From NCBI GenBank assembly GCA_020137815.1, contig CM035350.1, forward strand, positions 10,328,947 to 10,392,946: a stretch of DNA of 64,000 nt, written 5' to 3'. The notes under the pieces are model-generated. The model did not search any database. It saw only the letters and a list, made by a program, of their open reading frames with translations, and was not told the origin of the DNA. The DNA is from Hormiphora californensis (lineage: Eukaryota > Ctenophora > Tentaculata > Cydippida > Pleurobrachiidae). A program made the translations under genes and the position numbers. Below are positions 29,087 through 39,963 of this stretch, piece after piece (positions within the stretch are counted from its first letter, which is position 1; every line of letters starts with the position of its first letter).

Positions 29087-32000
29087 CTGAAATTGTACTT
29101 GTTCCGTTTGACCAGGTGAGTACCAAGTGCTCTATCTCTTTGTTATAATAAGCGTCGAATGTGTCGTGATAAATAGTGCAGTTAATTGTACTGGTCTGAC
29201 CCTCTATAGTGATGAAACTATCGCCTGGCTGAACGGTCAGATTGCTTTTCACCTGATCCAGAACCGTGCCTACAGGGGAAGGGAAGTTAGAAGTATTGTA
29301 AATGTCTGGTTCACTCAAACTTGGTTTGCCGACCCCACATTTTAACTCACACTTCACACACATTTCAACTTACCATAAACCTCCACTTCACACATCGTGG
29401 TCCTGTTTCCCTTGAGCATCAGGGCACTGCCAGTGATCCCTCCACAGGGTATTTCGATAACTTGTTTTGTCGCATCACTATCCGATACTGTCCCACACAA
29501 CGTCTTGTCTTTTCCGTTCATAACATAGACCTTGGATAAAACGATGTACTAGTTAAAACTTTAGTTCATAGCACAACGCATGAAGGTGCCACGCTGCCCC
29601 ACGAATCAGAATGTGGCTGGGAAGGTATAAAATAACGTTTATTATACTAGGGGTCAGTTTGATGTAATCCGCTACTTGTTGACATGTATACGTAGCAGTA
29701 GGAATTTGGGGACCTCCTCCCCCGCCCCACCCCCACCCCCCCTCCCCACCCCAGTACCTCTAGTCCGCTCAGATACTTGTTGATGTATACGTAGCAGTAG
29801 GAATTTGGGGATCGTTGATAAATCACGACATCGTAAACCGTATACGTATCAATAAGGTGAATGTATACATAGTTATCACCAGTGTCGCTTACAGCGTAGT
29901 CTTCTGCACAGTAGATGCTGCAGAGTAAACAGTATTTGAAATCTCTGTTTTTGTACCATTATACACCACTAAATGTCGTTATGGTTGTTAAAATCACGCT
30001 ATTTCGAAAACTAACTTCTTTTTCCGCAAACTAATGACACAGTAATTACATACCCCATATCTGTGTCGATCTCCCCGGATTTCTCCCCGTCAACAACAGA
30101 GTATGCTCTTCCTTGGACGTTTTGGGTTGAAGAGGTAACGGGCCTGTATAGTGACACCTGATCTGCACCTAAAGAGGTAACGGGCCTGTATAGTGACACC
30201 TGATCTGCACCTAAAGAGGTAACGGGCCTGTATAGTGACACCTGATCTGCACCTAAAGAGGTAACGGGCCTGTATAGTGACACCTGATCTGCACCTAAAG
30301 AGGTAACGGGCCTGTATAGTGACACCTGATCTGCACCTAAAGAGGTAACGGGCCTGTATAGTGACACCTGATCTGCACCTAAAGAGGTAACGGGCCTGTA
30401 TAGTGACACCTGATCTGCACCTAAAGAGGTAACGGGCCTGTATAGTGACACCTGATCTGCACCTAAAGAGGTAACGGGCCTGTATAGTGACACCTGATCT
30501 GCACCTAAAGAGGTAACGGGCCTGTATAGTGACACCTGATCTGCACCTAAAGAGGTAACGGGCCTGTATAGTGACACCTGATCTGCACCTAAAGAGGTAA
30601 CGGGCCTGTATAGTGACACCTGATCTGCACCTAAAGAGGTAACGGGCCTGTATAGTGACACCTGATCTGCACCTAAAGAGGTAACGGGCCTGTATAGTGA
30701 CACCTGATCTGCACCTAAAGAGGTAACGGGCCTGTATAGTGACACCTGATCTGCACCTAAAGAGGTAACGGGCCTGTATAGTGACACCTGATCTGCACCT
30801 AAAGAGGTAACGGGCCTGTATAGTGACACCTGATCTGCACCTAAAGAGGTAACGGGCCTGTATAGTGACACCTGATCTGCACCTAAAGAGGTAACGGGCC
30901 TGTATAGTGACACCTGATCTGCACCTAAAGAGGTAACGGGCCTGTATAGTGACACCTGATCTGCACCTAAAGAGGTAACGGGCCTGTATAGTGACACCTG
31001 ATCTGCACCTAAATTCAGACAATAAATTTAACAGTATAATATTTAGGCTGCAGAGTCTCATACAAGAGTTCTATTAGAACTACTAGAACTATGTACCAGG
31101 ACAACAAGATGACTTTGTGCATTACGAATTGTTAATGTGCAAACGGATCTTGCCGTCCTTGTTCTCTGGCATTATTCCCTGGCCCGTCGTGTAACCTTGT
31201 GGTAACACATACCATGGTAACCATGGTAACGCCCATACCTTGTGTATAATTCAGCTGCACGTCTGTTCCTGTCTGTGTAGCGGATGTGCAGGATGGCCAT
31301 TCTGGAAGACATTATTGACATTATTGGATTGTTAACTCAACTGGTAATGAGCTGCAATGTATAGTGGCACCCTAGTTGAAAACAGTTTGTAAAAAGCTGC
31401 AATGGCACCCTAGTTGAAAACATTACCAGTTTTAAAGTATCCGGCTGCTTTGGAAGTATAGTAACTTTCATATGCTACGTTAACTTTGTACACTTGGTCC
31501 AGTGTTGATACATCCAATGAGACGAGTGACGTTTCACCACACGTCACTTCAACAGTAGTTTGATAATACACCAGTGTCATTGACACAGCAGATGAATTGG
31601 TTATAGCACATGTCACTCCATCGTTTGTGACTCTACTCTTCGTGTTACTTGTATAATCATAACTTGCGAGTACAAAATTCGAGTACCCGTCTGAATGGAG
31701 TGAAGAGGTTACAAAATAATACATCAGAGAGGTTACAATATGGCACCCCACATTGATGACATTGCGATAAGGCCCGCCATAATGAGCGGCACTAAGGACA
31801 GTTGTAGTTGGTTAGTGGTTACTACTACACATACCAGCCCCGGATGATGGTTCCATGGTCAAATACAAGTTCAATATACTCTCATATGAAAATTGCAACG
31901 AAACTGAAATTAATATTTTGTGTTAGTGTCAACCTAATAATTAACTGTAATTTCACATCTATGGATAAATTCATCAATATATCACCGTTATTATAAAATG

Positions 32001-32773
32001 GCTGGTAGAAGACCATGTAGACTTTCAGTCTGTAATCATCGTCCGTCAAAGATCCAACTCCCTCTGTCGACCCACTCAGGGAAGGGGTCTGCCAGTCTGA
32101 AATATACTTAGTCTGAAGAAAGTACAAAGAGAAACGATTCAATTAATGGTCAAAATGTTTGACGTAACCATTAATTGAATCGTTTTTTCTTTGTTTTTCG
32201 CTCTTGGATTCGGAACTTCCCGGAAATTAACTAGTAGTATTTCACTTCAATTTGCCCTAATCGTATCTTACCAGTATCATAGGTTCCAGAAAATTGTGAT
32301 AAGTCAACAGATATATGCCAAGTATATAAATTTTTAAGACAACTGCTGTTCAGATCAAGAGATATGAAGAGAGTCTCATCATAAAGTAGCCATATCTCAT
32401 CTTCCTGGCGAGTTAACTTCCAAGTGACATTATCCATTGCAAATGTAACACTCTCCTCCTCAACTGAATCATCAGGTAACTCAGTTACAGTAGTGCAGGG
32501 GGATGTTTTGGAGAACTCGAGGTATCTAAAGTAGGTGTCGTTGAATTTCAGCTGGGACCACTGTAATGTTACAGTGAGGTTCCCATAGGTCAGACCCAGT
32601 TGATAAGTCTTGTTTCCTGGTCCGTTCTGACTGTCAGTTCCCGTCACAACGAACTGAAGGGCGTTCTTGTTCAGATTCACCCCCGATACGGTTCCATCTA
32701 TCTCGAACTTGGCACTCGCAGCTCCTGCCAGAAGGAGTATCCACACAACTCGCAGTATCCAAACAACTTGCAT
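29087..32773 (-). CDS. Large adhesion-type receptor, 5' part: signal peptide, repeat array, fucolectin-like and Ig-like modules
   Basis: Exons read on the minus strand: 32773-32272, 32096-31986, 31903-31835, 31690-31427, 31301-31239, 31008-30054, 29917-29758, 29530-29374, 29269-29087. All are GT-AG and phase-consistent. ATG 32773 opens a signal peptide (VVWILRVVWILLLAGAASA). Two or three novel beta-rich, N-glycosylated segments follow, then the 14-aa array. A Cys-containing exon comes next, then an exon ending TTMCEVEVYG, the typical close of fucolectin/F5-8 C-type domains. Last is an Ig-like segment with a QPGDSFITIEG strand. The final exon ends in phase 1, matching the kringle exon at 19037 on the opposite strand and nothing downstream on its own strand. 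It is a secreted or surface ectodomain; the lectin and Ig calls are by motif only. Confidence 0.7.
29640..29775 (-). repeat. Two-copy duplication of an exon 3' end in the receptor
   Basis: The end of the exon at 29758-29917 (+ strand TACTTGTTGATGTATACGTAGC) recurs at about 29671-29710 in the following intron with small changes. GC-rich C-runs lie between. The duplicated part begins inside the exon, so exon sequence has been copied into the intron. Confidence 0.7.
30128..31008 (-). repeat. 42-bp coding repeat array, about 21 near-identical copies
   Basis: The unit on the minus strand encodes GADQVSLYRPVTSL and stays in frame with the exon's unique end (STQNVQGRAYSVVDG). With the acceptor TTTAG|GTGCAG at 31008 it also stays in phase with the upstream exon. 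Copies are essentially identical, so the array is young or homogenised. Each unit carries its own TTTAG|GTGCAG, so any unit boundary could act as a 3' splice site without changing phase. Confidence 0.85.
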
Positions 32774-33327
32774 ACTACACAAAGAGCGCTATATAAAACA
32801 TAGATTATTATGTTATATCAATGATGTAACTACAGAAAAGGATTAGGTCCCCCCTTTCTCTCCCTCCTGCGCTTTACTCTCGCGTGATGTCGCACGCGAC
32901 GTATTTCTAGGGAAGGGGGCGGGTGAAAGAAAAGAGGAGGGTCGACTGATCTACTGGTCTTGAATAGTGGTAAGCAAATATAACTGAGAAAAGGAACTTC
33001 TTTCACTCCTACCTCCCGGTAAGAGAGGGTGGTATACTGTATCAAAGGAAGGTATAAATGATCGAATATGTGATCAAGTATATATTGAGGTCAACACACC
33101 CACACACAGAGTTCTACTGAAAAGGACACATAATATACCTCGTGATAAAGGAACTATGACAAAGGCTCATAGGAAGCAGTTTTATTATATATTATTGCAT
33201 AACAAGAGTTGTGTTGCATAACAAGATGAATGCTTTACTTCAATACTTTCCTGTGAACAAGGTTGTAACTTGGTCCACATAATAATTTGTTGAAACAATA
33301 ATGATAATATCATTCCCAGTTAGCAAT
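32774..33327. promoter_or_regulatory. Divergent intergenic region between receptor gene and ARHGAP19
   Basis: 554 bp separate two start codons that point away from each other (32773 on minus, 33328 on plus), so this must contain both promoters. A CpG-containing segment lies at 32860-32905 and AT-rich sequence at 33170-33330. I cannot point to a defined core element. Confidence 0.5.
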
Positions 33328-36300
33328 ATGGATTCATTAAAGGGTACAGACAGCTTGATAATGATAATCCTCAGCCTACTGTCTAAATTCATCGATATCC
33401 CTAATCACCTCTACTCAGAAATTGTTGGGTGAGTTGAGAGTTACTTCATCACTACAGGGATGGGTAAAGATGCCCCCCCCCTAGACTAGCATAGTTCCCG
33501 ATATCGTAGGTTGACCATAATTTAGCGCTCAAAGTTCATTTTATCACTGCAATGAACTTTGTCTTAAACGGGATCTTTTCTCTTAAACGGGATCTTGAAT
33601 CCAGAATTGAACCAAATGGTTTTGGCTATCGATTATTTTTATACTGTGATTCCCACCGTGGACTGGATTGCTAATTAGGTAAATAGGCCACGTGTTAGCC
33701 TAATTAGCAATTTGGAAAAGTTTTAGATTGGGTGGGGATCAGTATGACATGACTAACTTTCAGAAGTATGACCACTGTATGCCTTCTGGTTGTTTGTTTT
33801 GGGTTTTCTTGGTCTTATTTGAAAGAAAATCGATAGCCAAAATTTGACTCCTTTCTGGAACGATTTAAGGTCCCGTTTGAGAGAAAATACACAGTTCACT
33901 CCAGTCATGAAAATTAACTTTGAGCAAGAAGTCTGAAAGAAAGTAACTTTGCAATATTTTACCGATATAGGGGAACACATGCTATTTATATCCGGTATAA
34001 TACCAACCAATCCCTCGTTTTAGAACGGAGGGCTCGTCAAAGAAGAAGGAGGATTATTCAGATAACTCATCTCTAGTTCGGAGGAACGTTCTCACTGACA
34101 TTACTAGTGCTGCTAAAAGTCTCTTTCAGAGCAACAACGACACATCAACAGGTATAATGGGGGCAGAATAATGGGCAGGGAGAGAGAGAGCAGAGAGAGA
34201 GAGAGAGAGAGATAGAGCTGAGGGAGAGCAGGGAGGGAAGGAGCGCCTTGTGAGAGCAGAGGGAAGGAGCAATGAATATTAACACATGCTATTTTCAGGG
34301 GACAGTGAAAAGTTGTTCGGAAAGCCTCTCCACAGGCATTTACCTACTAAACTGAAGAAGCTGCTGATCTTTGTTCGCCAGAGTAAGGGCTGCAGGGGGG
34401 TTAGGGGTGGGAGGCACTATGCGGTGGGAGGGGGGGAGGGGTAGGGTCAGGGGGGCTGGAGGCACTATGCGGTGGGGGCGTGTTTATTCATAGCATTATA
34501 CCAGCCAAATGAACCAGAATTCAGAATCATCACAATATGCCTATTCAATATCTACCATATTTACCCAGCTAAAAGCCCGCTACACACAATGCTTTTCCTT
34601 CAGCCTACATTCTAACCCTCTCACCCCCTAGTGGTTTACCACGAGGGTATATTCAGAAAGTGTGGCAGTAACAAGAGGATAAAAGAGTTGCGGCAACTAC
34701 TAGATAATCATGGTAATATGATAGATTGGGAGGATCAGGAGGTGTTCAATGTTCATGATGCAGCCTCCATTCTAAAACAATACATAGCAGAACTGCCCCA
34801 ACCTCTCCTAACAGCCAAACATCTCCCACTACACCACGAAATAGCCAGTGAGTCTGTGTGTTTGTCTGTGTGTTTGTTTGTTTGTTTGTTTGTTTGTCTG
34901 TTTGTTTGTTTTGTTTGTTTACCAATTACTAATATGTCCTAGAACTGAACGATTCGGAAAAGAGATTAAAATGTATCCGACTACTATTTCTTATGCTACC
35001 AGAAGAGAATAGGATATTTCTAAAGGTAACTCAACCACACACATTTCTCGATAGTTTCACAACTCCCCCCCCTTCCAGCTTCCTACCCCCACCCCTTGCT
35101 GCCCCCACCCCCTTTCTAACCCCCACCCCTCTGCCCCTTCCTAACCCCCACCCCTTGCTCCCCCCCCCCTTCCTAACCCCCACCCCTCTGCCCCTTCCTA
35201 ACCCCCCGTCCTTCCTAACCCCCCTTCTTAACCCTCACCCCTCTGCCCCTTCCTAACCCCACCCCTCTGCCCCTTTCTAACCCCACCCCTCTGTCCCTTC
35301 CTAACCCCCCTTCCTAACCCTCACCCCTCTGCCCCTTCCTAACCCCCACCCCTCTGCCCCTTCCTAACACCCACCCCTCTGCTCCTTACTAACCCCCGTC
35401 CCCCACCCTTCCTAACCCCCACCCCTCTGTCCCTTCCTAACCCCCCTTCCTAACCCCACCCCTCTGCCCCTTCCTAACCCCACCCCTCTGCCCCTTCCTA
35501 ACCCCCACCCCTCTGCCCTTTCTCCAGATGCTGTTGGTAGTTCTGTCTGATGTTTCACAGCACAAGGAGAATCTAATGGACAGCCACAATCTGGGTCTAA
35601 TATTCGCCCCACATCTGCTGAAGTGTAATCAGGGAATTAACGGTACACTCTGTATAGGAGGGGGATCAATAGCTGACGGGATTGAGGACATGGTAGCATA
35701 CACAGAGTTCATCATCAACAACGCAGATACAGTCTTCCAGGTGAGAGGGAGAGATGCAGGTTTAGTCTAAATATCCTTCTTCAATATTCATATGTTCCTG
35801 GGGGGCCTCCCTTTGTTTAGTAAGATGTTTTATAATAGCACCGGGACCACGTGATTTAGAGCATTTGCCGCAGGAATGTTGCCTCGGGAGAAGAGTGAGA
35901 GCTGAACAACAAGATAATATTTCACTGTCACACTAATTCCCCCCCCCCTCAGGTGCCAAAAGAAGTGGAGATAGCAGCTGAGAGATACCAGAGCAGGCTA
36001 ATGAGGGGAGAGAGTACAGATGATATCCCTGTAGAGATTGAAAGTAATTGTCAGAAGATTAGCACTAACCTCCATAAACAAGTTGTAACAAATGAAACGA
36101 AGATGGCACTCATCAACCTATACAAGGTGAGGGATGGTCAGTGGTCACTATTAATATTGAGTGTGTATGTAGAATGGTGAGGTCGATCGTGCTAAAATAC
36201 CAAACATGTTCCTCTGCACAACTCACCACCACTGTTGTCTGCTGCACTGTTGTTTAACTCTCCCTCGGTGTTTCAGTCACTTCAAACCATGCCTGATAGC

Positions 36301-37163
36301 AAGGACAAGAAGGATCGCTTAAAAAAGGTGAACTATCTTGAGATATGGAAAGATTGCGGCGGGCAACACAGCCTTCTTCTTGTTTTCTGATGTATTACAA
36401 CAACTTTCATTTTCCCGTCTGGTATATCCTAGTCTAATAACCAATCCCCCCATCTAGTTTGAGAAACAATATCCTCACTACATTATGGAGTTAAACAACC
36501 TCTCTCATTCCCCAATTATCCGAACTAAGAGCACCAGGAAACCTTTTGGTAGCTCCCTCTCTCGTCTTATTTCGGTGAGTCCAGGGACCCGTGCATTCAG
36601 GAAATGCATGCAGCTAATTCCCCTGTGTTGTGGGAGTGAGATGGAGGTGGAGCGCGCGGAGCTGCAGTTGTACAGTGAATAGAGTGTGTGAGCGCGCAAT
36701 AACTCATTTGAAACACATCGCGGGAGGCTCTCAGTTCTCTGTGTGTTTGGCACTTCTGACAGATTGACATCCCCACCATCAGGGCTCAAAGTGTGGTAGT
36801 ATGGGCTCCCTTACACATCTTCAACAAAGTACCCCATGTAAAGAGGCAGATACACCATCTGGAACAAAGAGGAAGGCCCTAGAAATGCTGCAGATGAGCC
36901 CGACCCCTCAACCTAGCGCTTCAACAGGTATAGTACCCTGAGGGGCGTATAATACACACACACTCACACATACCCTCATCTCTCTCTCTAATTAGCAATC
37001 CACGCCCCCAGTGAACCTGCAGACACAACAACAACAAGAAGATGATGATGAGCCCTCGATGAGATCAGTCAGAAGGAAGCTAGATGAAAACATGGACGAT
37101 GGAGAGGAGGAGATGATGGAATATAGAGACTTGGGAGAGTCATACAGAGAGTACTTTATATAA
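33328..37163 (+). CDS. ARHGAP19: Rho GTPase-activating protein, ARHGAP19-like, 11 exons, 487 aa
   Basis: Exons: 33328-33428, 34024-34151, 34299-34382, 34632-34847, 34943-35025, 35528-35740, 35953-36126, 36277-36327, 36458-36574, 36783-36927, 37012-37163. All are GT-AG, phases close, and the total is 488 codons including TAA. The RhoGAP domain spans about residues 85-275, with the arginine finger in YHEGIFRKCG (Arg ~113), then ELPQPLLT, a leucine-rich helix, and NLGLIFAPHLL. Length is close to vertebrate ARHGAP19 (~494 aa). Spacing of the GAP domain and of the downstream helical region (MPDSKDKKDRLKK) also fits that family, which stimulates GTP hydrolysis by RhoA during cell division. The tail is Ser/Thr- and acid-rich. 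The acceptor of the last exon (CCCCCAG at 37011) was chosen because the upstream TTAG gives a frame stop. Other RhoGAP families are possible but less likely. Confidence 0.85.
33497..33973. mobile_element. Imperfect palindromic (MITE-like) element in ARHGAP19 intron 1
   Basis: Inverted pairs occur in nested order: CCCGATATCG/CCGATATAGGGG at the ends, GCTCAAAGTTCATTTT/AAAATTAACTTTGAGC, TTTTCTCTTAAACGGG/CCCGTTTGAGAGAAAA, and TTGGCTATCGATT/AATCGATAGCCAA. A second inverted pair, TGCTAATTAGG/CCTAATTAGCA, lies at the centre. No coding capacity. It is likely an old non-autonomous DNA element. Confidence 0.6.
34860..34922 (+). repeat. (TTTG)n microsatellite at a splice donor
   Basis: TGTTTGTTTG-type repeats start 12 bases inside ARHGAP19 intron 4 and occupy most of this ~95-bp intron. 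Confidence 0.8.
35045..35527 (+). repeat. C-rich minisatellite of branch-point plus pyrimidine tract, ARHGAP19 intron 5
   Basis: About 20 copies of a 20-26-bp unit of the form CCCACCCCTCTGCCCCTTCCTAA-CCC are present. The array ends in CCCTCTGCCCTTTCTCCAG, the 3' splice site of exon 6 at 35528. Each unit supplies a CCTAAC branch-point-like motif and a pyrimidine tract, so the intron's 3' end has been multiplied. Confidence 0.8.
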
Positions 37164-37758
37164 TCTGGTGAACCTACCAGGCAGTGGTATGAAGAAAGAT
37201 AGAGCCAGACAGGATATATACTGTGTCAGAGAGTGTTGGTTATTGTTAGACATGTGACTCAGTATGTGAGAGGACAGTTCTGTAGACGCAAGGAGGTCCC
37301 ATTGTGCACAGATGAGCCGTATCAAGTGCGATTTGATGTTGAGATAAAAGACAGTTGAATATTCTATTTGTTTGTTTTTGGGGTTGGAAATTGTGCGACA
37401 AGAGGCATTGTATATGTAAACATTCATGTTATTACATTTCTAGTAAAAAGGAGTGTTTACAAACATATTTGTCCACATAACGCTCTGGTTTGAGCTCGTT
37501 GGGTATCACTGATACTATCAGAGCAGCTCTAGGAGCTGAGGAGACGTCTAGTTCTAGTTCTACCCCCCTCCTTTTTGGTCACTACAATTCGACCACACAA
37601 TAACATTCAATCGTCCATCAATTGTTTACACTCTAAAAAGTCTCATACTGAGAGCACTAAAACCTGTTCGATTTTCAAACAGTGATATCATTGTCAGTTT
37701 TCTATAAAAACTGAAATTGTGTATTTGAGATCGAGAGTCAATTTGGGGGTCATTGTCT
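37164..37758. other. Convergent 3' region between ARHGAP19 and the second GPCR
   Basis: The region holds the two genes' 3' UTRs, which face each other. No AATAAA is obvious just after 37163; a TTATT-rich stretch near 37420-37440 may mark the end. No gene is seen. Confidence 0.5.
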
Positions 37759-39585
37759 TTAGTTAGAAGTAGTGGCATTGGATATTCTCCTGATTTGGCG
37801 GACAGCAGTTGAGTTGAGCTGCTCCGCAGGTAACGCTACCGAGTTAATTGTGTTGGTTGAGTAGGATAGGGACATGGTGCGGGGAAGTGGTCCCTTTCCA
37901 GTACACAAATGTACATCGCTCCGTATCTGGGTATGAAATTGAAAGTTGTAACGATTGGGTACTTTATTTGGGTAGGTATCATCGCGCGCGACGCGCACAC
38001 ATACGGGACATATACCCAAACCCAAAATGTGGGACAATGCATTGTTGTGAGGCAGTGCCGACCCGATCTGTGGAGTGTGGACACGAGACAGCCCCGCCAG
38101 ACTTGCCCCCCCCCCCCTTGGGTTTGAACCAAACAGGGATCATGCCACTCATAAATAATACGGACCTGATTTCTTATGCGCCTGTTCTTCAGGCCAATAG
38201 CAAATTGGTTAAAGAGGGAGGTGAGGAAGACGGATACTGGTTTGAAGAGATTCCATTCATTGCACATCATCATAAAGTCAAACTGCCATTTTGTAGGTAG
38301 CAGATAGTCGTTAATCTGGGGGGGGGGGGGGTTCAGTTCTAGTCCAGGATTCTATAAGAGGAATCTTTGCCCCTTATCAGACGGATCAGGTATCATGCAC
38401 AAGTAGTAGTACAAGTAGTAGAAGTATAGCACATAATACATATGGTACCTGTGTGGTAAGTAGAAGACTGACACCAAACAGATATGATGTACTAAGTAGA
38501 ATCCCCTCAGCCAGGTTGGGGCCCTTCGATTGTAATGATCTGATCCGAGATCTGCTCTTACTGGTTTTAAGGGTGCTGCATCTATGCTTGTGGGTATGGT
38601 GGTGGCTATGGGACGCACTGGAGAGAAAGACATGTTATATTGGGCGGTGTTAGTTATGTAATGATGTACCAGTTGTGAGTTCGAAATTCTAGAAAACACA
38701 ATCAGGTACTAAGTGAATTATGCACAACTCATAGCTGGTGTCATTAGTCCCTCTATCTCAGAGAGTCTCTATCTTTCTCTCCGATGATCTCTCTCCCCCT
38801 CCCCTCTCTCATCTCGCCCTCTCTCTCTTCCTCCAAACACCACACCACACTTGCGGGAATTTTATATTTCAAAACTTACATGGTTGCCTTAGTGAGGAGG
38901 TATATAGCTACAGCGAGGGAGACAGTTATAACGAGTATCTGAAGAATACCAAACAATGCTGAGAATCCTGTCGCAAACTGAAACACATGGGATTTAGAAC
39001 TTAGTGTTTCAGTTTGACACACAAGTATTTCCACAACCCGTAGTCATATGAATTATTAAAATATTAAATAGTTTGGTACGGCCATGTCCCCTTCCTTTTT
39101 GGGAACTAAACTTAGCGCCCACGATATCGTGAGAGAGGACAGCGCAGGAGGGAAAGAAAAGATGGGATATCATACCCAAATGAATATTCGGGGATTACTT
39201 GTTATGGCGACTCTACCTTGGTGTAGGTGAATGGTCCAACTGTTAGTTGGCCATTGTAGTTCCACACGCAGAGGTGTCCCTCACTATCATATTGGAAGTA
39301 ACTGTTCTTGATAAAGGCGCAGGGAACCAGAAATAAAAATATCGCAAGATACCTGGGGAGGGGGAGGGAGGGGAGAGTGAGGGAGGGGGAGGGAGGGGGA
39401 GGGAGGGAGGGGAGAGTGAGGGAGGGGGAGGGAGGGGAGAGTGAGGGAGGGAGGGTAACAATGGCAGTGAAGGGGACAGAGGTAGTAGTAGTACGGTATA
39501 GGGGGCGAGTAGTAGTACTATTTGTTACATGAGCCATGTGACTCCGGGCCACGTGTCTCTAGACACCAGATGTGCAGCTAGTGAG

Positions 39586-39655
<70 letters not shown>

Positions 39656-39874
39656 GGATTTATACGCACTACGACTACATGGATTATTCCAGGTAGCTAT
39701 TTCTCCTGTGTAATTTGAGCGATAATAACCAAAGTGAGAGATGGAAGCAGATCGAAGAATTGATGGGGGAAAAGAACGGAGAGAGAAATGGGAAACATAC
39801 TGGGAAGAAATAGAAAGGTCCGAATTGAAAAGTACTCATGTCTATCGTCATTCTCGCAATTATAAAATTATATA

Positions 39875-39963
<89 letters not shown>

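Noticed and set aside
30090-31061. A second 323-codon frame over the 42-bp array (GVTIQARYLF repeats)
   Set aside because: It is the shadow frame; only the GADQVSLYRPVTSL frame matches the phases of both neighbouring exons.
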